A DNA stretch of 47,428 bases from Deltaproteobacteria bacterium. Lineage in GTDB: Bacteria; Desulfobacterota; BSN033; UBA1163. Positions 40,277 to 47,428 of the stretch are shown piece by piece (positions within the stretch are counted from its first letter, which is position 1; each line of letters starts with the position of its first letter). A program made the translations under genes and the position numbers. The notes beneath the pieces were generated by a model, which made no database searches, was not told the origin of the DNA, and saw only the letters and a list, made by a program, of their open reading frames with translations. The stretch covers positions 1-47,428 of the forward strand of contig VGRY01000026.1 of assembly GCA_016875195.1 (NCBI GenBank). Direction: 5' to 3'.

Positions 40277-42244
40277 TTAAACTCTCTCTCCAGCGAGCTG
40301 GATGACGACGCTGGGATCGACGAGGGTCGAGGTGTCGCCTAATTGCTCGATCTTCCCTTCTGCAATCTTTCTCAGAATCCTTCTCATGATCTTCCCGCTT
40401 CTTGTCTTGGGAAGGACATCTGCAAATTGAAGTTTATCCGGTGTAGCAATTGGACCAATCACCTTCCTGACATGGGCAAGAAGTTCTTTCCTTAACTCCT
40501 CGGTTCCTTTGATACCGCTCTTCAATGTAACAAAGGCATAGATTCCTTGTCCCTTAATCTCGTGGGGAGTGCCAATGACCGCCGCCTCAGCAACCGAAAG
40601 ATGAGAAACCAGGGCGCTCTCCACTTCAGCCGTTCCGATTCGATGTCCGGAAACGTTGATCACATCATCGATTCTTCCCATCAGCCAGAAATAACCGTCT
40701 TTATCTTTCTTCGCCCCATCGCCCGTGAAATAGTAACCCGGAAAGATCGAAAAGTAGGTATCTTTAAACCTCTTCTTTTCAGGATCGTTCCAGAAGCCCC
40801 GTAACATCCCTGGCCACGGGCGAGCAATGACAAGCGAACCTCCCTCTTCCAGATCACATTCGGTTCCATCCTCTTTTAATATTTGAGGTTGAACACCGGG
40901 GAAGGGAAAGGTCGCTGACCCGGGCTTGAGAGGGGTGATGGGAAGAGGACTGATGAGAAATCCACCTGTCTCGGTCTGCCACCAGGTATCCATGATCGGA
41001 CACCGTTCCTGACAGACATGCTTATAATACCACCTCCAAGCCTCTGGATTGATCGGCTCACCCACGGAACCCAGGATTCTCAAACTCGAGATACCCCTCC
41101 TCTTCACCCATCCTTCTCCTTCTTTCATCAATGCGCGAATTGCAGTAGGTGCGGTATAGAAGATGCTTACCTTATACCTTTCCACAATCTCCCAGAATCG
41201 ATCAGGATTAGGATAAGTGGGCACACCCTCAAACATCAGGGTCGTTCCACCCATGGCAAGCGGTCCATAAACGACGTAGCTGTGGCCGGTCACCCATCCG
41301 ATATCTGCAGTGCAGAAAAAGACATCTTCTTCCTTGATGTCGAAGACCCATTTCAGCGTCTGATGAACAAAGAGGAGATATCCTCCTGTCGTATGGATGA
41401 CCCCTTTAGGCTTTCCTGTGCTCCCGCTGGTATAGAGAATAAAGAGGATATCCTCTGCATCCATGACAGCCGGTTCACAGTGAAGTTTGATATCTTCCTT
41501 TGCCATCTCTTCATGCCACCATACATCTCTCTCCTTATTAAAAGGAATATCTATCCCTAATCTCTTGACGACGATCACCTTCTCCACCCCGGGACACTCC
41601 TTCAGGGCCTCGTTGGCATTTACCTTGTTCTGGACGATTCGCCCGCCTCGATAAGAGGCGTCTGCAGTGATCAGGAGTTTGGAACCACAATCATTGATCC
41701 TGTCACGAAGAGCTTCCGAGCTGAATCCACCGAAGACGACATTATGAATCGCCCCTATTCTCGCGCAGGCGAGCATCGCCATAGGGAGTTCAGGGATCAT
41801 TGGCAGATAGATGGAGACCCGGTCCCCCTTTTTAACCCCGAACTTCTTTAAGACATTTGCAAATTTGCAGACATGATAATGGAGCTGTTGATAGGTGAAG
41901 ATTCTGTTCTCCTCAAGGGGTTCGCCCTGCCAAATAAGAGCAACTTTGTTGCTTCTCCAACTGCTGAGGTGCCGATCGAGACAGTTATAGCTTGCATTCA
42001 ATTTCCCGTCGATGAACCATTTGATTTCAGGCTTACTGAAGTCATACTCTAAAACCTTATCCCATCTTTTATACCAGTCGAGTTCCTCCGCTAACTCTCC
42101 CCAAAAGCCTTCTGGATCTTCAATCGACCTCTGATATATTTTTTTGTACTCCTCCATGCTTCTGATATAGGCCTTCAACTTCACCTCATCTGGAGGCATG
42201 AAGACCTCATCTTCTTTCTTAGACACCGTCCTCTTTTCTTTCAT
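40277..42244 (-). CDS. acs: Acetyl-CoA synthetase, AMP-forming
   Basis: About 655 residues. The N-terminal ACAS_N region has [22 protein letters not shown]. The P-loop is [15 protein letters not shown], the acetate-pocket WWQTETGG motif lies near 400, GYYFTGDGA and the [10 protein letters not shown] block follow, and the C-terminal acetylation/catalytic lysine is in [15 protein letters not shown]. It turns acetate, ATP and CoA into acetyl-CoA, AMP and pyrophosphate. I chose ATG 42244, with GGGGGA upstream, over a longer start at 42280. It suits acetate uptake or oxidation. Confidence 0.95.
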   Translation of the reverse strand: MKEKRTVSKKEDEVFMPPDEVKLKAYIRSMEEYKKIYQRSIEDPEGFWGELAEELDWYKRWDKVLEYDFSKPEIKWFIDGKLNASYNCLDRHLSSWRSNKVALIWQGEPLEENRIFTYQQLHYHVCKFANVLKKFGVKKGDRVSIYLPMIPELPMAMLACARIGAIHNVVFGGFSSEALRDRINDCGSKLLITADASYRGGRIVQNKVNANEALKECPGVEKVIVVKRLGIDIPFNKERDVWWHEEMAKEDIKLHCEPAVMDAEDILFILYTSGSTGKPKGVIHTTGGYLLFVHQTLKWVFDIKEEDVFFCTADIGWVTGHSYVVYGPLAMGGTTLMFEGVPTYPNPDRFWEIVERYKVSIFYTAPTAIRALMKEGEGWVKRRGISSLRILGSVGEPINPEAWRWYYKHVCQERCPIMDTWWQTETGGFLISPLPITPLKPGSATFPFPGVQPQILKEDGTECDLEEGGSLVIARPWPGMLRGFWNDPEKKRFKDTYFSIFPGYYFTGDGAKKDKDGYFWLMGRIDDVINVSGHRIGTAEVESALVSHLSVAEAAVIGTPHEIKGQGIYAFVTLKSGIKGTEELRKELLAHVRKVIGPIATPDKLQFADVLPKTRSGKIMRRILRKIAEGKIEQLGDTSTLVDPSVVIQLAGERV

Positions 42245-42419
42245 CCTAAAAATCCCCCTTTCGTTCGTCAAAACACGCAAAACTCTATCGGGCGTTAATA
42301 TAAAACATTGTCATGATCATCTTCAACCATTCATGAATACAAAATTTAGGAAATGCTGGATGGCTTATGGATTAAGTTCTTTAGTTCCTCAGGTTTTTGT
42401 GCGGGTTCGTTCCCCTCTT

Positions 42420-42466
42420 AACCCCTCCACACCTCCCCTTAATGTAAGGGGAGGCTGGGTGGGGTT
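42420..42466. repeat. Nested GC-rich hairpin upstream of acs
   Basis: AACCCC...GGGGTT outer arms enclose CCTCCCCTTA-ATG-TAAGGGGAGG, a 10-bp perfect stem. It lies in the 331-bp gap between the acs start and the histidine kinase end, where no gene is seen, and could terminate the kinase transcript. Confidence 0.55.
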
Positions 42467-42575
42467 ATTATGAAGGAGTTAGAAGTGAATGTTACCCACA
42501 CAATACTCTGATGAAACATTTTTGTAATGGTGGGGTAACGTAAAGCGTACCTTTAGGACACAACGGAAGAAAAGG

Positions 42576-44891
42576 TTATGATTGTTGAATGGGGAAGCTG
42601 ATGGTGAAGTGGGTGCCTTTTCCCTCTTCGCTATCGATCTTGACCTCTCCACCATGACTCTTGATGATCCCGTAACAGACCGATAAGCCAAGCCCAACCC
42701 CTTTAACTTTCTGTTTCGTTGTAAAGAAAGCTTCGAAGATCTTCGCCCGATTTTCTTCCGGAATCCCCACTCCTGTATCCCTGATATGGATGAGGACTTT
42801 ATCCTTTTCGCTCCTCGTTCCTATGGTCAGGGTCCCGCCCTTGGGCATGGCCTCTTTTGCATTTTTAAACATATTGAGCATCACCTGCCTAAGCTGGTTC
42901 CTTGAAGCCATCACTTCCGGAATTTTCTCATCGAAATAAGTCTTCACCTTGACCGTGGACTCCTGCATCTGCTTATCCATGATCAGAAGAATCCCCTCGA
43001 TCAACTCATTGATATTGACAGGCTGCCGCACCTCCTCTTCGGGCTTGGAGAAGCTGAGCATGTTTCGTAACATCTCGGCAAGACGGTGCGTCTCTGAAAG
43101 GGAAAGCTCTAGAATCCTTCGCCGCTTGCTCTCCGGAGGAATTTCGGACTTAAGAAGGTCCAGGGTGTTCATGATGCCGTAGATGGGGTTGTTCAACTCA
43201 TGCGCAATCTGCGAGGTCAGCCTTCCCATGGCCGCTAATTTTTCGGACTGAATAAGGGCCTGCTCGATCTCCTGGATCTCCTTCTCCATCTCCAATTGGT
43301 GCCTCAGGTCGGTAAAAATACCGACGCTGGCCAGTTCCTTTCCCGTCCCATCGTAGATAAGGGCAGCCGAAAGTTGAATGGGAATCTCTTCTCCCTTTTT
43401 GTTGACGACATTGAGCTGGGTTGGGCTGAACTTTCCGATTCCTCCGAATTCCGGACTCCGGAGTTTTGTCATGATCTCCTTGGCAATGCCCTCAGGGTAG
43501 ATCTGGGTGATGTGGATCTTTCCAATCACCTCTTCGGCTGTGTAACCTGTCAAGTGCTCCGCGCCCTTGTTGAAGATGATGATGTTGCCCTTCATATCGG
43601 CGGCGATGATCCCGTCCACCGAGCTTTCGATCAGGTTCATAAAGAATTCATTGGCCTCCCTCAACTCCCTCTCCATTCTCTTCCGGTCGGAGATGTCGAT
43701 GTTGAGCCCCTCGTATCCGATCACTTCGCCATTCTCATTCCTTTTCGCATGGGCAGTCAGAAGGACCGTAATCTTCTCTCCATTCTTCTTCTTAAACTCC
43801 ACTTCCAGATCCTTCACGAATCCCTGCGTTTCGATCAATTTCTGAAATTTTCTCCGGTCTTCCTTGTTGGCATAGAGGTCTTTGGTGATATCCATGACTA
43901 AAAACTCTTCTTTATCGTCATATCCGGCCATCTCGACCAGGCCCTGATTGCAATCTAAAAATCGCCCCTCTTTGGTGCTGATGAAGAGGCCATGTTGTAC
44001 CCTTTCAAAAAGGTTACGATATTTTTCTTCGGATTCCCTGAGCTTTTTTTCGAATCTCTTCCTTTCGGTAATATCACGGAGGTAGGCATACGTCTTAATC
44101 AAACCTTCCTCCGATCGGGTCGGCGCCACACAGACCTCCGTCTCCTTGATCTGTCCCGAGAGGGTTTGAAGAGGCATTTCAATGCAAACCTTTTGACCGA
44201 CGCCTTCTCCACGCATCACCATCTCTTCAAGGAATTCCTCATCTCTTTTGCCGATCAGTGAGAAAAATTCCTTGCCGAGTACCTGATCTTTTGGGATGCC
44301 CAGGATCTCCGTCGCCATTTGGTTGGCAAATTCGATCTTGGATTCTTCATCGAAGACGATGATCCCATCGTCCCCCATCTCGGCAATCTTCTCGAATTGC
44401 TTGGTCGCTTCACGGATATCCCTCGCCATCCGCTTCTGTTCTGTGATATCCCTGAGGTAGGCATAGATGTTCATCCCACTTTCTTCGGCTTTTGAAATAG
44501 CAATACAGACCTCCGCATTCTTCTTCTGACCATGGGCTGTCAACACTTCCATCTCCGTGCAGACCCGCCTGCTTTCGTCCTCTCCCACATCGGATCGCAT
44601 TTGATTCAAATAGCCATTGTCCCTCTCGGTCAGGAGACGCCGAAAATCCATTCCAATCAACCTGTCTTTCGGATATCCCGTTAATTCGGAGGCAACCGTA
44701 TTGGCGAATTCAATGCGATAGTCCTCATCAAAGACGATGATGCCATCGTCTCCCATCTCGACAATCTTCTCAAGGCGTTTGGCCAACTCCCGGAGATGTT
44801 TTTCATTCCCTTTCAGTTCAGACTCCTTTAGTTTCTCTTCAAGCTCCACAACCTTTTTCTCCAGGGTTTCCTTATCCATGATTGTTTCCAT
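42576..44891 (-). CDS. Soluble histidine kinase with four PAS domains
   Basis: 771 residues, no membrane segment. After a charged coiled coil (about 1-45), PAS1 and PAS2 are close tandem duplicates: both contain EMGDDGIIVFDE, IEFAN and YAYLRDITE. PAS3 (about 285-400) and PAS4 (about 405-525) follow. The H-box SQIAHELNNPIYGIMN is near residue 558, and ATPase boxes are NMFKNAKEAM, IRDTGVGIPEE and GVGLGLSV. There is no receiver domain and no adjacent response regulator. Start ATG 44891 has GGAGGG about 6 nt upstream. Confidence 0.9.
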   Translation of the reverse strand: METIMDKETLEKKVVELEEKLKESELKGNEKHLRELAKRLEKIVEMGDDGIIVFDEDYRIEFANTVASELTGYPKDRLIGMDFRRLLTERDNGYLNQMRSDVGEDESRRVCTEMEVLTAHGQKKNAEVCIAISKAEESGMNIYAYLRDITEQKRMARDIREATKQFEKIAEMGDDGIIVFDEESKIEFANQMATEILGIPKDQVLGKEFFSLIGKRDEEFLEEMVMRGEGVGQKVCIEMPLQTLSGQIKETEVCVAPTRSEEGLIKTYAYLRDITERKRFEKKLRESEEKYRNLFERVQHGLFISTKEGRFLDCNQGLVEMAGYDDKEEFLVMDITKDLYANKEDRRKFQKLIETQGFVKDLEVEFKKKNGEKITVLLTAHAKRNENGEVIGYEGLNIDISDRKRMERELREANEFFMNLIESSVDGIIAADMKGNIIIFNKGAEHLTGYTAEEVIGKIHITQIYPEGIAKEIMTKLRSPEFGGIGKFSPTQLNVVNKKGEEIPIQLSAALIYDGTGKELASVGIFTDLRHQLEMEKEIQEIEQALIQSEKLAAMGRLTSQIAHELNNPIYGIMNTLDLLKSEIPPESKRRRILELSLSETHRLAEMLRNMLSFSKPEEEVRQPVNINELIEGILLIMDKQMQESTVKVKTYFDEKIPEVMASRNQLRQVMLNMFKNAKEAMPKGGTLTIGTRSEKDKVLIHIRDTGVGIPEENRAKIFEAFFTTKQKVKGVGLGLSVCYGIIKSHGGEVKIDSEEGKGTHFTISFPIQQS

Positions 44892-44997
44892 ACCATTCCC
44901 TCCAGGTCAATGAGTCTTATTGTACATGAAATTTAAAAATTTAGGAATGATTTTTATCAGAAAGGATGGTTGATGCTCAGTGTCCCCCACACGCTAT

Positions 44998-45022
44998 CCC
45001 TCTCCCATATAAGGGGAGAGGG
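44998..45022. repeat. GC-rich hairpin
   Basis: CCCTCTCC and GGAGAGGG arms form an 8-bp stem. It lies between moaD and the histidine kinase and is a likely terminator of the aor-moaD transcript or a repeat unit. Confidence 0.5.
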
Positions 45023-45077
45023 GAAGGGTGAGGGGGGGGTGACCGGTTATTGTTTGGTGACAAGAGAAGGGCGGGTG

Positions 45078-45296
45078 TTATCCTCCTGATAAAATGGGCA
45101 TCAAGGCTACCGTGTCTTCGTTCTTAATCAAGCTGTCGAGACTGCCTGCCTTCTCATTGATGAGAATGATGATGTTCGTTTCAGGAAATAGAGGGGGCAA
45201 TAAGTCCCTTAAGGGTATGGGTTTTTCTAAATTTACCTCGATTTTTCTTTTACCGACGATGTCGGACAGGTAACCGAAAAACTTAAGCTCAGCCAA
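45078..45296 (-). CDS. MoaD/ThiS-like ubiquitin-fold sulfur carrier
   Basis: 72 residues, ending in the Gly-Gly tail (ALMPILSGG) that is thiocarboxylated to carry sulfur for pterin (Mo/W) cofactor synthesis. It starts MAELKFFGYLSDIVGKRK. The start is a TTG with GAGG 5 nt before it. It follows aor by 155 bp on the same strand. MoaD-like genes beside AOR genes probably serve the tungstopterin cofactor. Confidence 0.88.
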   Translation of the reverse strand: MAELKFFGYLSDIVGKRKIEVNLEKPIPLRDLLPPLFPETNIIILINEKAGSLDSLIKNEDTVALMPILSGG

Positions 45297-45451
45297 CTTA
45301 ACCTCACCATTACCTATAAAATAAGGTTTCGTCTAACGGTAATCCCGCATTTTCGGGACCCGTATCGTCAATAAAAGGCTATGTCTGTCGTTTTTATTTC
45401 TTCTATACGTAACTGTTACCAAATAACCAAACGGGCTTCGTAGCCGTAACC
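45297..45451. repeat. Short-word array between aor and moaD
   Basis: Contains TAACCTCACCATTACC and CTAACGGTAATCCCG. Near 45405-45452 it has GTTACCAAATAACCAAACGG, which is like 5000-5042 near rph (GTTACCGATAACCGAAACGG). No gene is seen in the gap. Confidence 0.5.
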
Positions 45452-47260
45452 TTAGCCCATGATCTCGTTTGATACCCCCTTCAATCCGGCAGCGTCGAGT
45501 GTTTCTTTAAGGGGAATCCCATTTTCGTCCCATCCCCGAAGCTCATAATAACAGGAGAGCATCTGTTCGTATTTTTCTCTGTCGATCTTCATCCCCTTCA
45601 TCTTACCTTGAGAATGAGGTTCTTCAAACCACCGCTCCGGTGGGTAATCCCATGAACGACCGAACAGGGGAATTTCTCTCTTCCAAAAAGCGCGCATCAG
45701 ATGATAGATGCGATCGCCGATCTTATAAAGATCTTCCCATTCCATGCGATTTCCAGTAATGGCTTGAAGATATTCCGGATACCAATGGAGTCCAAAACTC
45801 ACTTCGACCCATGGAAGGCGGCAGACCGTTGCCGATTCAAAAAAGCCTCCCCGAAGTCTCTGAAACTCGATCAATTTTTGAACCTTTTCTTTGTTATAGG
45901 AGAACCGGTCTGTCGATATTTCCCATGAAATGATCCAGGCATCTTTGTGGGAAGCGCCGATGGGGGAAGTTCCAAAAGAGAGCGCCATCCCCGGACAGGC
46001 ATGGCAGTTATAAGCCGAGATCTCTAATCCCTTCACATGCATGGCCCAGCGATGCGAACCTTTTCCGATCACCTCCGAGGCAGCCTTTACCCCCTTTGAT
46101 ACCAGAGCTCCTGTCCCTTCTCCCTTTCCAATCTCTTGAACGAGTTTTTGGGCCGCCTTAAAATCTCCCCATCGGATATTCTCCTTGATCAACCCTTTTT
46201 CCGAGGCTTCCATGAGAAAACCAATACCGCTTCCCAGAGAGATCGTATCCAAACCCCATTCGTCAGCCATCCGGTTGAGCAGGGCCACCTGGGAAAGGTT
46301 TTTTAAGCCAATATTGGGACCAAGCATTCCGACGTTTTCATAATCTAATTCTGCCTGCTGATCCTCGGAATCCTTGATCACATGGCCACATTGCATACTG
46401 CACATGGGGCAACCCTTCCGACCAACATGGAGCTTTTCCAGAACATAGCCATCCATCTCTTTTGAAAATTCAAAAACCCCTTCCCTGAAATTATAGGTCG
46501 GAAGGCAACCATTCTCATTGCACCATTCAAATGCCTGCATCGTTCCCTGGCGCATCCAGAAATCGAAACTCTCTTTTCCCTTAATCTCGTCATATCCCTT
46601 TTTGACAAGTTCTTTCAGCTTAGGATCGTCAAAGTTAGAAATATTTCCGGTTCCCTTGATGACCACGGCTTTGAGACGTTTTGATCCCATCACCGCTCCC
46701 ATGCCAGGCCGTCCCCCTGCCCTTCCCCGTTGAGACATGACCGTTGAAATGGGGATGAGGTTTTCTCCTGCGGGTCCAGTGAGGAGGATTCCGGAATTCT
46801 TCCCGTACCTCTTCTCAAGAAGGTCCTGAGCTTCAAAAGTATTTTTTTCCCACAGCTCAGGGGATTCGACAATCTTAACGTCCTGGTCCTCGATGAGGAG
46901 GATGCAGGGCTTCTCAGATTTCCCTTCAACCACCACGACATCATAGCCTGCTTTTCTCAGATGGACGGATGCCATCGTCCCGATATTTCCATCGCCGTAG
47001 CCGCCGGTGAGTGGGCTCTTTGATGCAATCACCATCTTCCCTGCACTCGGCAGCAACTGTCCACTCAAAGGACCGGTTGAAAAAATGATCTTGTTCTTCT
47101 CGGATAAGGGATCGGCATGCTTCACCTCATCCCACAACAATTTGATGGCAAATCCTCTGCCCCCCAGGAAATCCCTTTGCGTGGATTCAGGAATGTCCTC
47201 TTTCGACACCTTACCATTTGAAAGATTGACTCTCAGTAATTTCTCGGTATACCCTTTCAT
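45452..47260 (-). CDS. aor: Aldehyde:ferredoxin oxidoreductase (tungsten type)
   Basis: About 602 residues. The N-terminal AOR_N pterin-binding domain has FLGGRGFAIKLLWDE, STGPLSGQLLPSAGK and the SQRGRAGGRPGMGAVMGSKRLKA block. The [4Fe-4S] motif GCPMCSMQCGH lies near 287, with the fourth ligand in NCHACPGMALSF near 425. It interconverts aldehydes and carboxylic acids with ferredoxin using a tungsten bis-pterin. I chose ATG 47260 because GGAGG lies 6 nt upstream; the TTG at 47266 touches it. With the acyl-CoA ligases it could drain or supply acids. Confidence 0.93.
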   Translation of the reverse strand: MKGYTEKLLRVNLSNGKVSKEDIPESTQRDFLGGRGFAIKLLWDEVKHADPLSEKNKIIFSTGPLSGQLLPSAGKMVIASKSPLTGGYGDGNIGTMASVHLRKAGYDVVVVEGKSEKPCILLIEDQDVKIVESPELWEKNTFEAQDLLEKRYGKNSGILLTGPAGENLIPISTVMSQRGRAGGRPGMGAVMGSKRLKAVVIKGTGNISNFDDPKLKELVKKGYDEIKGKESFDFWMRQGTMQAFEWCNENGCLPTYNFREGVFEFSKEMDGYVLEKLHVGRKGCPMCSMQCGHVIKDSEDQQAELDYENVGMLGPNIGLKNLSQVALLNRMADEWGLDTISLGSGIGFLMEASEKGLIKENIRWGDFKAAQKLVQEIGKGEGTGALVSKGVKAASEVIGKGSHRWAMHVKGLEISAYNCHACPGMALSFGTSPIGASHKDAWIISWEISTDRFSYNKEKVQKLIEFQRLRGGFFESATVCRLPWVEVSFGLHWYPEYLQAITGNRMEWEDLYKIGDRIYHLMRAFWKREIPLFGRSWDYPPERWFEEPHSQGKMKGMKIDREKYEQMLSCYYELRGWDENGIPLKETLDAAGLKGVSNEIMG

Positions 47261-47365
47261 CGCCAACCTCCATCAAGGTATTTATTCTTATCCCTTATTA
47301 GCCCAACTTCCGCAGTTTGTTGAAAAAAATGCCCTGTTTATGCGGGGTTGGGATTTTTTCAGTCA

Positions 47366-47428
47366 CTATTTTCCACCTGATGCCAGGTCTTGATTGGCTT
47401 GATGATCTGGGACGGGATTTTTAGAACC
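47366..47428 (-). CDS. Possible 3' end of an upstream gene (cut by window edge)
   Basis: An open frame enters from the right edge, reads G-S-K-N-P-V-P-D-H-Q-A-N-Q-D-L-A-S-G-G-K and stops at TAG 47368-47366. It could be the tail of a gene upstream of aor. Twenty residues are too few to identify it, and it may be chance. Confidence 0.3.
   Translation of the reverse strand, partial: GSKNPVPDHQANQDLASGGK

Noticed and set aside
47314..47362. AAAAAATGCCC...GGGATTTTTT as an intrinsic terminator
   Set aside because: The arms pair only with a bulge and a short GC part, so it is too weak to call from sequence alone.

Overview
The window looks like the chromosome of an anaerobic, cytochrome-rich bacterium. 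Its gene content best fits Desulfobacterota (former Deltaproteobacteria) or a close relation; this is inferred from gene families only, with no marker-gene placement. The signs are heterodisulfide-reductase (Hdr) modules joined to methylene-tetrahydrofolate (MTHF) reductase genes, multiheme cytochromes c, an aldehyde:ferredoxin oxidoreductase with a MoaD-like partner, AMP-forming acetyl-CoA synthetase, rubrerythrin, and a probable selenoprotein. Most genes lie on the minus strand.

Layout. 1-600: the first codons of an IS110-type transposase (minus strand, cut by the window edge), then three tRNA genes (Arg-TCG, His-GTG, Arg-TCT). 676-2981: a response regulator and a membrane histidine kinase. 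3280-3465: tRNA-Pro(TGG) with a decayed second copy. 3594-8139: rdgB, rph, a Tat-type alkaline phosphatase and an MFS exporter. 8273-10405: a plus-strand MoxR ATPase and VWA (CoxE-like) protein behind a clear sigma70-type promoter. 10406-16260: an accessory island with an MqsR-like toxin and an MqsA/HTH/Panacea antitoxin behind a palindromic operator, a truncated Eco57I-like methylase locus, a broken EamA transporter copy, a decapitated ISL3 transposase and two PIN/Phd toxin-antitoxin pairs. A short repeat marks most of the island's junctions. 16266-17177: the intact EamA transporter.

17334-30571 is the centrepiece: a minus-strand gene cluster transcribed as metF2, hdrA (giant fusion), mvhD (with an in-frame UGA that reads as selenocysteine), metV, [a four-helix-bundle gene with flanking repeats], metF, hexaheme cytochrome c, cytochrome b/heptaheme c/cytochrome b fusion, hdrC (double length), hdrB. 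It combines the soluble MetFV-HdrABC-MvhD type of MTHF reductase complex with a membrane multiheme redox module. My reading is that MTHF reduction (or methyl-THF oxidation) is linked through Hdr iron-sulfur centres both to NAD(P)H/ferredoxin, by the NfnB-like insertion in HdrA, and to a membrane/periplasmic electron chain. An HTH-receiver regulator lies just upstream.

31624-47428: a TolB/TPR membrane protein, a secreted NTF2-like protein, a DUF5647-type gene pair bracketed by two 65-bp palindromic elements, an acyl-CoA ligase, rubrerythrin, an M24 peptidase, an unknown protein, acetyl-CoA synthetase, a four-PAS histidine kinase, and moaD with aor. AOR, the acyl-CoA ligases and acetyl-CoA synthetase would interconvert aldehydes, acids and acyl-CoA, which fits acetate or fatty-acid metabolism around a Wood-Ljungdahl-type pathway.

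Two repeat classes recur in the intergenic DNA. One is paired GC-rich hairpins of the BIME/REP sort (one lies inside a coding region). The other is degenerate 6-8 bp tandem arrays, several of them made of two halves in opposite orientation.
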